Shown piece by piece: positions 16,360 to 25,755 of a stretch of DNA of 64,000 nucleotides. A program made the position numbers and the translations under genes. Position 1 is the first letter of the stretch; each line of letters begins with the position of its first letter. Source of the stretch: Candidatus Schekmanbacteria bacterium (GTDB taxonomy: Bacteria > CSSED10-310 > JACPHN01); the NCBI GenBank assembly GCA_016188575.1, contig JACPHN010000039.1, positions 12,308 to 76,307 on the forward strand, given 5' to 3'. The notes beneath the pieces are model-generated. The model did not search any database. It was not told the DNA's origin and saw nothing but the letters and a program-made list of their open reading frames with translations.

Positions 16360-19106
16360 ACGTGCCTGCAGCCGACGAGACTCCCATGATGCGGCAGTAC
16401 CGCGAGGCCAAGGAGCAAAGCCCCGACGCGCTGCTGCTGTTTCGGATGGGGGACTTTTACGAGCTCTTCGGGGAGGATGCGATCACCGCTGCCCGCGAGC
16501 TCGGCATCACGCTGACGACTCGCGACAAGGGCAAGGAGAACCCCATGCCGATGGCGGGGGTGCCGTACCATGCCATCAGCTCGTATCTGCAACGGCTCAT
16601 CGCCCGCGGATTCAAGGTCGCCGTGTGTGAGCAGGTCGAGGAGCCCGGGGAAAACAAGGGCATTCTGCGGCGAGAGATCGTGCAGGTTGTGACCCCCGGC
16701 ACCGTCATGGATACGGAGATGCTCAATGAAAAGGAAAAAAACTTCCTCGGGGCACTGGTGGTGGAGCCCTCGGGAGGGCGCACCGGGCCAGGCGGGGCGA
16801 GCACCGGAGCGTGCGTGGGGGTGGCGCTCCTTGAGGTGTCGACCGGGGAAATGATCGTGTGGGAGTCAGCCTTCAGCCAGGGCCGGCAACGACCTCGGGA
16901 GTGTGCCGCGGAGATTCTGGTCGCAGCGGAGATTCTCGATCGCTATCAACCTGCCGAGGTGCTGTATCCCGACGGCGAGAGCGAGGACGAGCTTGAGATG
17001 TCGTTACGCGCCCTGCCGGCGCGGCGCACGCGGTACACCGGAGTTTACTTCGGCGCCAAGGAGGCGGCGGCGGCGCTGCGGCGGGCGTTTGGCGTGGTAT
17101 CGCTGGAGGGGTTCGGCCTGGACGATCGGCGGCCGGGCCCGGCGGTTCGCGCCGCCGGCGCGCTGCTCGCCTACGTCGAGGAGACACAGCAGCAGCCGCT
17201 CAGCTACGTGGGCCCGCTGCGCCTGCTCGGCCCCAGCGAAGGAATGGTCGTGGATGGCACAACCCGGCGCAACCTCGAGCTCGTGCGCACGATTCACGGT
17301 CAGGATGGCGAAGGAACGGTGCTTCATGTTCTGGATCGGACGCGGACCCCGATGGGAGGGCGCCTGCTGCGGGAATGGCTGCTCGCTCCGCTCGCGCAGG
17401 TCGCGCCGATTCGCGCGCGTCACGATGCCGTAGCGGCGCTGCTCGCGGACGATCTCGCCGGCTCCCGGGTGGCGGAGCTGCTCGGCGGCGTCGGCGATCT
17501 GGAGCGGGTCATCGGCCGCGTCTGCCTCGGCCGCGCGACGCCACGCGAGATCAGTCTCCTCGGCTCGTCATTGTCTCGGTTGCCGGCGCTCCTCCAGGTT
17601 CTCGGCGGCCGCGGTGAAGCGCTGGACCACGTCGTCAGCCGTGTCGACCCGATCCCCGAGCTCTGCGCGCTGATCGCCACCTCACTCGCCTCGGAGGCGC
17701 CGATCACAGCGCGCGACGGCAACGTCTTCGCATCGGGATTCAGCGCCGAGCTCGACGAGCTGCGCTCCCTGGCGCACGACGGCAAGAGCTGGATTCTCTC
17801 GTACGAGGCGCGGGAGCGCGAGGCCACCGGGATTTCCTCGCTCAAGGTGCGTTACAACAAGGTCTTCGGGTACTACCTGGAAGTGACCCGCTCACACTTG
17901 GAGAAGGTCCCCGATGACCGCTATCAGCGCCGCCAGACGCTGGTCAATGCCGAGCGGTTCATCACCCCGGAGCTCAAGGCATTCGAGGAAAAGGTGCTCG
18001 GCGCCGAAGAAAGACAAAAGGCGCTGGAGATCGAGCTTTTCGCGCGGTTTCGCGAGCGGGTCGCGGGCTATGCCGGACGGGTGCGTGAGACGGCGCGGGC
18101 GCTCGCCGAGCTGGACGTCCTCGCCTCATTCGCCGCCGTCGCCCGGGACCGCAACTACGTTCGCCCGCTGATCGACGAGACCGGGATCCTGGAGATCGAG
18201 GCCGGCCGCCATCCCGTGGTCGAGGCGCTCGCGGAGAACGAGCCGTTTGTGCCGAACGACACCTACCTCGACCTCGAAGATCATCAGCTCATCCTGCTCA
18301 CGGGTCCGAACATGAGCGGCAAGTCAACCGTTCTGCGGCAGGTTGCGCTGATTGCGCTTCTCGCGCAGATCGGCGCCTTCGTCCCGGCGCGCCGCGCCCG
18401 CATCGGCGTTGTCGATCGCATCTTCACACGCGTCGGCGCGAGCGACAACCTGGCGCGTGGCCAGAGCACGTTCCTGGTGGAAATGCACGAGACCGCCAAC
18501 ATCTGCAACAACGCGACTCGTCACAGCCTCGTGGTGCTCGATGAGATCGGCCGCGGCACAAGCACGTTCGACGGTCTCTCCATTGCCTGGGCGGTGGCCG
18601 AATACCTGCACGAGGCCCCGCACCTCGGCTGCAAGACCCTGTTTGCCACCCACTATCACGAGCTCACGGAGCTGGAATCGATCCTCAGGCGGGTCAAGAA
18701 CTACCACGTGGCGGTGCGCGAGGAGTCCGGCAGGGTGGTCTTCATGCGCCGTGTCGAGCGCGGCGGAATCGACCAGAGCTTTGGTGTGCACGTGGCAGAG
18801 CTGGCCGGCCTGCCGCGGTCCATCATTCGCCGCGCGCACGAAATCCTGGGCAACCTGGAGGCATCCGAGCTTGACGCGTTGGGGCGACCGCGGCGCGGTC
18901 GCGGACGGCAAGCCCGCGAGGTCGTGAGGCGGCGCGAACGCGCCCAGCAGCTCACACTGTTTGTCCCGCGCGAGCACCCTGTCGTGGGAGAGCTCGCGCA
19001 GGTCGTGCCCGAGGAGCTGACCCCGCTGCAGGCGCTGAACAAGCTGGACGAGCTCCGCAGGCTGCTGGATGTGGTCCCGGTTTCGGGCCGAGGTCGGCCG
19101 GCGTGA
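16356..19106 (+). CDS. mutS: DNA mismatch repair protein MutS
   Basis: MutS recognises base mismatches and small loops and recruits MutL using ATP. The N-terminal mismatch-binding motif is intact (GDFYELFGEDA, with the F-x-E wedge). Lever and clamp regions follow. The ATPase has Walker A TGPNMSGKST near residue 650, the ST[FL]VEM switch, Walker B VVLDEIGRGTSTFDG, and the ATHYHEL histidine motif. Length is 916 residues, slightly longer than usual because of an extra acidic/basic C-terminal stretch rich in Arg. The GTG at 16356 is preferred: GAGGAG lies five bases upstream and it overlaps the previous stop. ATG at 16386 is a close alternative. Confidence 0.97.
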   Translation: MNVPAADETPMMRQYREAKEQSPDALLLFRMGDFYELFGEDAITAARELGITLTTRDKGKENPMPMAGVPYHAISSYLQRLIARGFKVAVCEQVEEPGENKGILRREIVQVVTPGTVMDTEMLNEKEKNFLGALVVEPSGGRTGPGGASTGACVGVALLEVSTGEMIVWESAFSQGRQRPRECAAEILVAAEILDRYQPAEVLYPDGESEDELEMSLRALPARRTRYTGVYFGAKEAAAALRRAFGVVSLEGFGLDDRRPGPAVRAAGALLAYVEETQQQPLSYVGPLRLLGPSEGMVVDGTTRRNLELVRTIHGQDGEGTVLHVLDRTRTPMGGRLLREWLLAPLAQVAPIRARHDAVAALLADDLAGSRVAELLGGVGDLERVIGRVCLGRATPREISLLGSSLSRLPALLQVLGGRGEALDHVVSRVDPIPELCALIATSLASEAPITARDGNVFASGFSAELDELRSLAHDGKSWILSYEAREREATGISSLKVRYNKVFGYYLEVTRSHLEKVPDDRYQRRQTLVNAERFITPELKAFEEKVLGAEERQKALEIELFARFRERVAGYAGRVRETARALAELDVLASFAAVARDRNYVRPLIDETGILEIEAGRHPVVEALAENEPFVPNDTYLDLEDHQLILLTGPNMSGKSTVLRQVALIALLAQIGAFVPARRARIGVVDRIFTRVGASDNLARGQSTFLVEMHETANICNNATRHSLVVLDEIGRGTSTFDGLSIAWAVAEYLHEAPHLGCKTLFATHYHELTELESILRRVKNYHVAVREESGRVVFMRRVERGGIDQSFGVHVAELAGLPRSIIRRAHEILGNLEASELDALGRPRRGRGRQAREVVRRRERAQQLTLFVPREHPVVGELAQVVPEELTPLQALNKLDELRRLLDVVPVSGRGRPA

Positions 19107-19825
19107 TCGGGGACCTCGATAGCACCCGTGACCTGAGCGTGTGCCGAATCTGCGCGCAACCCAGTCCGCTCTGGTTTACCACCAACCGCCCGTTTCACCG
19201 CTGCTCGTCCTGTTTCCTCCTGCAAACCCACGCGCTGGGCGCGGAGAGCGACCACGAGGAGTTTTATCAGCGCCACTATGGCGGGGGAGGAGAGTGCGGT
19301 CCCCGCGAGGAGCAGCGCGACCAGGACCGAATTTGGTGTGGAGCCCTCCTGCAGGCTGGCCAAAGGCTCGGCAAGTCCGCGCGCGATCTCGCCGTGCTCG
19401 ATTACGGTTGCGGCGGTGGCGGGGCTGTGAGCGCGTTGCGGGTGGCGGGCGCCGACGCCTGGGGGGTCGATCCCTACCTGGCGGAGAGGGACGCGAGTGA
19501 GCACGTCTTGCGGGGCCGTGCCACGCTCCTCTTTCCCCATGCATCCTTCGACGTCGTTGGCGCGCGCGAGGTCCTCGAGCACTTGCCGTCACCCTGGAAC
19601 GATTTGTATGCCATCGACCACGTACTTCGGAAACCCGGCGGCCTGCTCTTTTCAGTGCACCTGTTCGAGTCGAGCTTGGGTAGCGATCAGGTAGCCGGCG
19701 ATTGGTATTGCGCCGATCCGACGCACGTGACTTTTTATAGCCCGGAGGCCATAGCGGCCATCGTGCGCCGGCTGCAATGGCGGCTCCTGGTGCTTTCGAG
19801 GAACGTCTTTTTGGCGCTCAAGTAA
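19103..19825 (+). CDS. Class I SAM-dependent methyltransferase with N-terminal zinc-finger-like motif
   Basis: A 240-residue methyltransferase, start-coupled to mutS by GTGA. The N-terminus has CRICAQ then CSSC, a four-cysteine cluster common in methyltransferases that modify sugars or aglycones. The SAM site is VLDYGCGGGGAVSALR with the acidic VDPY after strand 2, and FDVVGAREVLEHLPSP marks motif post-I. Such Cys4-type enzymes often act on nucleotide sugars or polyketide intermediates. The link to mutS may be incidental transcription; the substrate is unknown. Confidence 0.85.
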   Translation: MIGDLDSTRDLSVCRICAQPSPLWFTTNRPFHRCSSCFLLQTHALGAESDHEEFYQRHYGGGGECGPREEQRDQDRIWCGALLQAGQRLGKSARDLAVLDYGCGGGGAVSALRVAGADAWGVDPYLAERDASEHVLRGRATLLFPHASFDVVGAREVLEHLPSPWNDLYAIDHVLRKPGGLLFSVHLFESSLGSDQVAGDWYCADPTHVTFYSPEAIAAIVRRLQWRLLVLSRNVFLALK

Positions 19826-19951
19826 AGCACGGCGGCCGGCGGCGAGACGCGCTGGCCGCGCGCCCCATCTTGCCTCTGTGCTGCGAACGAGGTATCGTCT
19901 GAGATAGAATATCGGGGCTTGGGGTTGACCCATTCGTGGCGGAGGACTGCA

Positions 19952-20374
19952 GTGAAAGTATCGGAATTCATGATCACCGACGTGCTGAAAGTAGATGCGC
20001 ACGACCCATTGGAGCTCGCCGCGGCGCTCATGAGGGAGCACCGTGTCGGCATGCTGGTGGTGGAAAGAGATGGAAAAGTATGCGGTTTTCTGACCGCACG
20101 CGACATCGTCTACGAGGGCGTGGCCGCGTTGGCGGAAGGAAAGTCCGTGGCTATCGGTGATATCACCAGAAACGACCTCGTGACCGTGCATCAGGACAGC
20201 GACCTCTTCGACGTGGTGCGGGTCATGGGCAATAACCGGCGGTGGTACATCGGGGTTACGGACAACGCCGGTGAATGTGTCGGCATCGTCAGCGTTGACG
20301 ATGTGATGGTGATCATGATCTCGGAGTTCAGCCACGTGGCCGACGTGGTGACGCGGTACTCCAAGCTCTTGTGA
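19952..20374 (+). CDS. Two-CBS-domain protein
   Basis: A 140-residue stand-alone CBS pair. Each half shows the CBS pattern (KVSEFMITDVLKVDAHDPL, then RVGMLVVERDGKVCGFLTARDIV; second half DLVTVHQDSDL and VGIVSVDDV). Such proteins bind adenosine nucleotides in the cleft between the two halves and often regulate partner enzymes or act as energy sensors. The GTG at 19952 is chosen because GGAGGA sits correctly spaced upstream. The gene is likely transcribed with the downstream kinase gene. Confidence 0.9.
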   Translation: MKVSEFMITDVLKVDAHDPLELAAALMREHRVGMLVVERDGKVCGFLTARDIVYEGVAALAEGKSVAIGDITRNDLVTVHQDSDLFDVVRVMGNNRRWYIGVTDNAGECVGIVSVDDVMVIMISEFSHVADVVTRYSKLL

Positions 20375-20420
20375 CGCCTTCGGGGTGCCGGCGCGACCGC
20401 GCCGTGGCCACCGATTTCCG

Positions 20421-21473
20421 ATGTTTACCGTGATGGAATCGCCACGCCCGGATTGGGCCTTGCACCAGTACGACCTCGGCCGGGTGGAATCCGTCGAGCA
20501 CGTCCCCCGGGGCCTCATTCACCGCACGTACGACGTGCGCAGCGAGCGCGGCCGGTTCATTCTGCAGCGCTTGCACCCGGTGCTGGCGAATGGGGAAATG
20601 CTGGCCGACATGGCCGCAGTTACCGCGCACCTTGCGGCGCGGGGGTTGTTGACACCGTGCATCGTGCGCACCCGGGTGGGGGAGCTCGCGGCGGTCGACG
20701 GCGCCGCCTGGTGGCGACTGACGCTGCACATCGGCGGTGAGACTTTTGACGAGGTCGGCGACTCCGACATGGCGTACGCGGCGGGCCGCGAGCTTGGCCG
20801 CTTCCACGCGGCGGTGGGTGATCTGGAACACGTTTTCCGCTCACGTCACAGCCTGCATCAGACCCGCCGGGTGGTCGAGCTGTTGCAAGACGTCCTGGGC
20901 CGCGACCTCACTGCTGCGCCTCGCGGCGCCGAGGTGGCCGAGCGCGGTGCCGCGGTGATTCGCTCGCTCGCCGGGCGCTACCTCGACGGACTGCCCCAGT
21001 GCGTCGTGCACGGTGATCCTAAGATCTCGAATGTGGTGTTCGTTCCGCGATCGGGACAGGAGGCGCGGCGGACGCTCGGGTTGATCGACCTGGATACGGT
21101 GAGCCGGCATACACGGCTCGTCGATCTGGGCGATGCCGCGCGTTCCTGGTGCCGCAGCGGCGGTGAGGACGAGCGGTCGGGCTTTCTGCTGCCGCATTTC
21201 CAGGCGTTGCTCGCGGGCTATTCCGAGACGGCACCGCCACTCGCCGCCGCCGAGCGCGAAGCGCTTGCTCGCGCACCGGCGGTGATCACCCTCGAGCTCG
21301 CCGCAAGGTTCCTGCGCGATTGTATCGAGGACGCTTACTTCGGCTGGGATGCCCGGCGCTACGCCTGCCGGCGCGACCACAATTGGGCCCGGGCGATGGG
21401 CTGCATCGCGCTTGCCGAAAGCATCGGAGAGCAATCCGGCGAGATCGCGAGGGCCGTGGCCGCCGTTCGCTGA
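20421..21473 (+). CDS. APH-fold small-molecule kinase
   Basis: A 350-residue phosphotransferase of the aminoglycoside phosphotransferase (APH) fold. The catalytic loop is CVVHGDPKISNVVF and the metal site is LGLIDLDT. A preceding helix pair and GLIHRTYDVRSERGRFILQRL (the nucleotide-binding strand, with Gln-Arg instead of the usual lysine) resemble N-acetylhexosamine 1-kinases and similar sugar kinases. Substrate is uncertain: sugar, choline or homoserine are all possible. ATG at 20421 is used, but GTG at 20385 and ATG at 20433 remain possible since no clear ribosome-binding site decides between them. Confidence 0.82.
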   Translation: MFTVMESPRPDWALHQYDLGRVESVEHVPRGLIHRTYDVRSERGRFILQRLHPVLANGEMLADMAAVTAHLAARGLLTPCIVRTRVGELAAVDGAAWWRLTLHIGGETFDEVGDSDMAYAAGRELGRFHAAVGDLEHVFRSRHSLHQTRRVVELLQDVLGRDLTAAPRGAEVAERGAAVIRSLAGRYLDGLPQCVVHGDPKISNVVFVPRSGQEARRTLGLIDLDTVSRHTRLVDLGDAARSWCRSGGEDERSGFLLPHFQALLAGYSETAPPLAAAEREALARAPAVITLELAARFLRDCIEDAYFGWDARRYACRRDHNWARAMGCIALAESIGEQSGEIARAVAAVR

Positions 21474-21568
21474 CGGGTGAAACGAGCAGACGAGCGGCCG
21501 GCGGGTTGACAATTCGCCGCGGCGGCCTTAGCCCAATAAGAGAGCATTCTCGGATCAGGAGCGTCACC

Positions 21569-22363
21569 ATGAGTTTGACACGCCGACTCGCCGTTGCCGC
21601 AGTTGCGGCTCTTTCGTGTTTGTCCGGCACTGCTTTAGCCGAGCTGCACCGACACCCGATACTACCTTCCCCTCCCCCGTTCACGACCAACACGCCACCG
21701 GCCGCGGCCGTGCCCGCCGACGCGGTCACCGCCGGAGGCGACGCCCGGCTCGATCTGCGCACCATGGCGCGGATCCCGGCGGGGTGGGTGGACGTTTCGA
21801 AACCGCCATTCGCCGACGTTACCGCCGGCCGGCATCGAGCCCTGCGCAAGATTTGGGTGCGCTCCTTCGTCGTGGATCGCAAACCCGTATCGGTGCGCGC
21901 ATACCGCCATTGCGTCGATTCCGGGCACTGCTCGGAACCCGCCACTGCCGGCGGCTGCTCTTGGGCGACGGCGGATGCCGGTGGCGCGGATCCCGTAAAC
22001 TGCGTGAACTGGCACCAGGCCAACGCTTATTGCCGCTATCGCGACGCGCGGCTCATCGACGAGCTGCAGTGGGAGCGCGCCGGCGATCTGGTCGCCCGCG
22101 AATCCTGCCCGCACGGCCTGTGTAATGAAAACGCCGCGATGTGGGAGTGGGTCCAACGCCCGCGAGCCGTATGCCAGGGCGCGTCGTCCCGGAGGTCGCA
22201 AGATCTGGTAGAACATGAACCCGAGGCGCTCCGCCGGGCAGTGCTGCCCGCTGATGGCGGCGCCATCGTGAGCTGGCCGGACAGCCAGCGACGCTGGCAT
22301 GAGCCGGCCAACCACCAGCCCGCGTTTGCGACGTTTCGCTGCGCCCGGGCGCTTACTCCATAG
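21569..22363 (+). CDS. Exported FGE-sulfatase-like domain protein, probably non-catalytic
   Basis: A 264-residue protein with a signal peptide (LAVAAVAALSCLSGTALA) and a formylglycine-generating-enzyme-like (SUMF1) fold. Family motifs are PVSVRAYRHCVDSGHC, then PVNCVNWHQANAYCRYRDAR, a degenerate RLIDELQWERAG (usually RLPTEAEWE), and FRCARA at the end. The C-terminal half is short and lacks the paired active cysteine block and the GSW motif, so it is probably a non-catalytic binding version, perhaps for glycans or proteins outside the cytoplasm. The ATG at 21569 is preceded by AGGAGCG. Confidence 0.75.
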   Translation: MSLTRRLAVAAVAALSCLSGTALAELHRHPILPSPPPFTTNTPPAAAVPADAVTAGGDARLDLRTMARIPAGWVDVSKPPFADVTAGRHRALRKIWVRSFVVDRKPVSVRAYRHCVDSGHCSEPATAGGCSWATADAGGADPVNCVNWHQANAYCRYRDARLIDELQWERAGDLVARESCPHGLCNENAAMWEWVQRPRAVCQGASSRRSQDLVEHEPEALRRAVLPADGGAIVSWPDSQRRWHEPANHQPAFATFRCARALTP

Positions 22364-22475
22364 GCCGGAGGCATCGGCAGCGGCTCTCCGCGGGCCGCGC
22401 GTGGCGGGTCGATCGGAGACCGCACTTCCCGCCTGGCGCGGGTTTGTGGACTCCGATCGACTGTTGCGGCGCTCG

Positions 22476-25079
22476 CTACAGGTAGCGGATCGTAATCGTC
22501 TCTCCCTCCGCCCGGACCGACAGAATTCGGGTCGGGGTGGCGCGCCCGAGCGCCGCACCCGCGGCGTCCAACGCGCCGGTGATGCCGGCAGCAATGTCCT
22601 CGGCGTGCTCCCAGAGCGTCCCTGAAAGGTAGTCGCCCAGGTAGTCGTCAGCGAATCGCCCGAAGGCCCGCTCCGCCCAGGCCCAGCCGGCGGTGTTGAA
22701 GGCGCCGTGGAAGGTAAAATCGAAGGTCGGGGTCAGCTCGACGCCGGAGAGCACGAGCTCACCGTTGCGCACCCCCAGCGTGAGGGCGGCCTCCATCTCG
22801 AGCTTCGTGACGTCGATGTCGGGAGCGCTGGCGTCATTGTAGCAGTGCCACGTGTACTCCCAGTCGCGCAGCTCCCGCCCCCCGGCGGTCTCGAACTGCA
22901 GCGCCAGTTTCAGCTTGCCGTCGGCGATCGAAACGAGGTCCGGACCTGATCCCTCGCCAATGGCCGCATTGATCTCGTTGAGATAGAAATAGTAGTCGAT
23001 CCCCGGCAGGTCCTCCGGGTGATATTCGATTACGGGAATATCGAAGCTCGTCCGTTCCGGCGCCTCGCTTCCAAAGCCGAGCTCGATGTAGGATTCCTGG
23101 CGCAGGAAGTGGTCGCCGACGGCCGCCTCTCTGTAGTCGCAGACGCTGTCGACCCCCTCATGTCCGTTGTAGTTGTCCAGGTGGACCTGGCCGCGAATCG
23201 CCGAGGCCAAGGCGGTAACCAGCACATCGCTGATGACCCACTCGTTCGGCGTCCAGGCGTGGGAGAAGTGCTGCCATGCGGTTGCCAGCGTCCCGGCCAC
23301 GGGGTAGGCCACCGACAGTCGCACCGCAATGTCAATTCCGTCGCGCTCGAAGGCACGGCCCCGGTCCGGCAACGTGATACTCCCAAGGGTGATGGTGGTG
23401 CCGCGAGCGATGGCGTAGGTGCGCGTAAGGGTGCCGGAGGCCAGGCGACTCGATCGCGGTCCGGCAGTGCGGACGTCGTATTCGATAGTGATCGCGCTAC
23501 GCCTCAGGTCGGCGTCGCCCTCGTTTTGCGCTCGGAACGCGATCGCCAGGGAGCTCTGGCTCACTATTGGAGCGAGAGATATGAGCCGCGGCGCGCGCAC
23601 GTCCACGGCGACCTCCGCAGCATCTTCCAGCGGTGGCGAGGTCAGGGATGAGATCGACAGCTCAAAGCGCTCGGTCTCCTGGCTCGGGAGCACCGTTCGC
23701 GACCCGCCGACTGCCGTGCAGCCGTTCTCCTGAACGCGCGTCCAGCCGCGGATGGAGATGCTGCCGGCATCCGAGAGGTGGCCGATACTGTTGACGCGGG
23801 CCCGGCAGGACAGGGTCTCCCAGGTGAGGCGCGTCGAGGACCCGAGGTCGACTGCGGCGGGCGAGGCACTGAAGGAGGTAATGGCGAGCAGGTGCTCGGC
23901 CCGTCCACCGTGTGCTGCAGCGTTGCGGAAAAGCGGCCACGCCGCCAACGCCGGCCCCCCCTCGCCGCCGCGCAGGGCGAGCAACTGCCCATCGCGGCCG
24001 CCGACATACACCATTCCATCGGCGGCGATGGTCGGGGAGGAATACCCGTGAGTGTTGAGGTCTTGCGACCAGGCGATTGTCCCGTTCGGTCGCACCGCGA
24101 CCAGGGCACCCTCGTCGGAAGCGACGTAAATCGTCCCATCCCTGCCTACGGCCGGCGCCGAGCGCAGATACGCGCCGACGTCGACCCTCCAGAGCTCGCT
24201 TCCCGTGCTCGCCACGGCGTGGAGGTGGCCGTCGTAGGCACCCACATACACGACTCCGGCAGACCCGATGACGGGGGAACGGACATCAGCGCCGAGCGGC
24301 AGACGCCAGTGCAGGGTGCCATCGCGGTTGACCGCATACAGGCTGCCATCCCGGGAGCCGAAAAAGATCACTCCGTTCCCCCCGATAGCCGGAGATGAGC
24401 GCACGGCGTCGCCGGTCTCAAAGGTCCAGGCGAGCCCGCCCGAGGGGGTCAGCGCGTAGAGCGTGCCGTCCTCCGAGCCCACGTAGATCGTCCCGTCCAC
24501 GGCCACCGCGGGCGAGCTGGAGATTGCTCCCATGGTGGCCACGACCCAGCGCAGGTCCCCATCCGGCGTCAGCGCGTAGACGACGCCGTCCGCGCCGCCC
24601 ACGTAGAGAGTGCCGTCGGCGGCGATGGCGGGCGAGCTGCTGACGGGGCCGCCGGCCGTAGCGTAGGACCAGCGCTCGTTGCCGGTCGCATCCACGGCGA
24701 CGACGCGGCCGTCCTGAGCGCCAAAATAGATGGTGCCGTCCGCGCCGATGGCGGGCGAAGACGATACCTGTGCCCAGAGCGGGAACGACCACCGCAGCTC
24801 TCCGTCCGGAGCCACGGCAAGCAGGCGCCCGTCACCCGAACCGACATGGATCGTGCCATCATCGGCGATCGCCGGCGAACCACTGACCCAACCGCCGCCG
24901 GCGTCGTACACCCAGCGCCGGTGATCGCCGATCGCGACGACGCCATCGTCACCTCCGCCGGGTTCCGGAGCCGCCGCCAGCGCCCCGGCGCTGAGGGCGA
25001 GGCTGGCCAGGACTGCGATCTCGAATGATTTGTTTGGTGACCTGCGAGTGAACAATCCAGTTGCCAGATGTCGTTTCAT
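22476..25079 (-). CDS. Secreted PQQ-type beta-propeller protein with C-terminal adhesin-like region
   Basis: An 867-residue exported protein. After a signal peptide (SFEIAVLASLALSAGALAA), residues about 50-400 hold eight tandem units of SSPAIxADGTIYVGSxDG with LYAL/LAV, characteristic of PQQ-like propellers (eight blades). No quinone or metal ligands are evident, so it is a structural or binding propeller. The C-terminal half is beta-rich without recognised enzyme motifs: Ig-like strands, then a Tyr/Trp-rich region. GGGGAGAC precedes the ATG at 25079. A sigma54-type promoter lies upstream (25198-25213). Convergent with the FGE-like gene. Confidence 0.82.
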   Translation of the reverse strand: MKRHLATGLFTRRSPNKSFEIAVLASLALSAGALAAAPEPGGGDDGVVAIGDHRRWVYDAGGGWVSGSPAIADDGTIHVGSGDGRLLAVAPDGELRWSFPLWAQVSSSPAIGADGTIYFGAQDGRVVAVDATGNERWSYATAGGPVSSSPAIAADGTLYVGGADGVVYALTPDGDLRWVVATMGAISSSPAVAVDGTIYVGSEDGTLYALTPSGGLAWTFETGDAVRSSPAIGGNGVIFFGSRDGSLYAVNRDGTLHWRLPLGADVRSPVIGSAGVVYVGAYDGHLHAVASTGSELWRVDVGAYLRSAPAVGRDGTIYVASDEGALVAVRPNGTIAWSQDLNTHGYSSPTIAADGMVYVGGRDGQLLALRGGEGGPALAAWPLFRNAAAHGGRAEHLLAITSFSASPAAVDLGSSTRLTWETLSCRARVNSIGHLSDAGSISIRGWTRVQENGCTAVGGSRTVLPSQETERFELSISSLTSPPLEDAAEVAVDVRAPRLISLAPIVSQSSLAIAFRAQNEGDADLRRSAITIEYDVRTAGPRSSRLASGTLTRTYAIARGTTITLGSITLPDRGRAFERDGIDIAVRLSVAYPVAGTLATAWQHFSHAWTPNEWVISDVLVTALASAIRGQVHLDNYNGHEGVDSVCDYREAAVGDHFLRQESYIELGFGSEAPERTSFDIPVIEYHPEDLPGIDYYFYLNEINAAIGEGSGPDLVSIADGKLKLALQFETAGGRELRDWEYTWHCYNDASAPDIDVTKLEMEAALTLGVRNGELVLSGVELTPTFDFTFHGAFNTAGWAWAERAFGRFADDYLGDYLSGTLWEHAEDIAAGITGALDAAGAALGRATPTRILSVRAEGETITIRYL

Positions 25080-25197
25080 GATGGTGTCTCCCCTGATTCT
25101 CTTGGCGGCGCGGCACCACGGTGCGCGCCCGGATGGGGGTCTCGATGCGGACCCGATGGCATCGCCGGTGCTAGCGCGACGCTTCCGGATTCGAGGT

Positions 25198-25213
25198 TGC
25201 AACGAACGTACCG
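25198..25213 (-). promoter_or_regulatory. Candidate sigma54 promoter upstream of the PQQ-propeller gene
   Basis: Minus strand reads CGGTACGTTCGTTGCA against the consensus TGGCACGNNNNTTGCA, with the invariant GG (-24) and GC (-12) correctly spaced and two departures elsewhere. The predicted transcript would begin near 25186, about 107 bases before the ATG. Confidence 0.5.
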
Positions 25214-25323
25214 GCTCGGCAGCAAGGGCGGGCGTGCCTCAAGCACCAGGTTACGCGGGGCACCATGATGCGCTGGTCGACCAGGCGGGCGTGAAAGATT
25301 CACGCTATCAGGCGTGTCTCACG

Positions 25324-25755
25324 TCAAGCGTTCAAGGGATTTTCCCACTTGACACCGCGAAACCTGGCAATGTCACCATCCGTGCTACAGATCGTGAGGC
25401 CATGCTCGATGGCTAGTACCGCAAGATGTGCATCCGCCACGAGAGCGCCAGCCACTCCGCCATGAGAAAGCAACTGACTCAGGATAGTCGCGTGACGCTC
25501 GGTTGGCGCGGGGACCCAAACCAGCGGTAATGCCAACCACTGCTCCACTTGCTGCCAAGCCACCTGCATTTGCAATGGACGCGAAAAAATCCGCGGATTG
25601 GTGCTGATCCGCAAGAAAGCGAGCAACGACGGCCAGGGCAGTCCGACACGTGCCAGCCCGTTGAGCTGTGCGTCAAGCCACGAGTGGGCGCGCGCATGCT
25701 GCGGGTAGTCGGCAATCTTCGCGTAAAGCAGAAGGTTTGCGTCTACCAGGATCAC
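25324..25755 (-). CDS. vapC: PIN-domain toxin, VapC family
   Basis: A 143-residue PIN-domain ribonuclease toxin. Acidic active-site residues are visible: Asp5 (ILVDANLLLYA), Asp108 (VADAHLAVLA) and Asp126/Asp128 (STDGDIARF). The WPSLLAFLRISTNPRIF helix is typical of the actinobacterial-type VapC subgroup, which lacks a separate conserved glutamate in that helix. The gene overlaps vapB by four bases (ATGA), forming a standard antitoxin-toxin operon. Free VapC cleaves tRNA or rRNA; the target here is not predictable. Confidence 0.9.
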   Translation of the reverse strand: MILVDANLLLYAKIADYPQHARAHSWLDAQLNGLARVGLPWPSLLAFLRISTNPRIFSRPLQMQVAWQQVEQWLALPLVWVPAPTERHATILSQLLSHGGVAGALVADAHLAVLAIEHGLTICSTDGDIARFRGVKWENPLNA

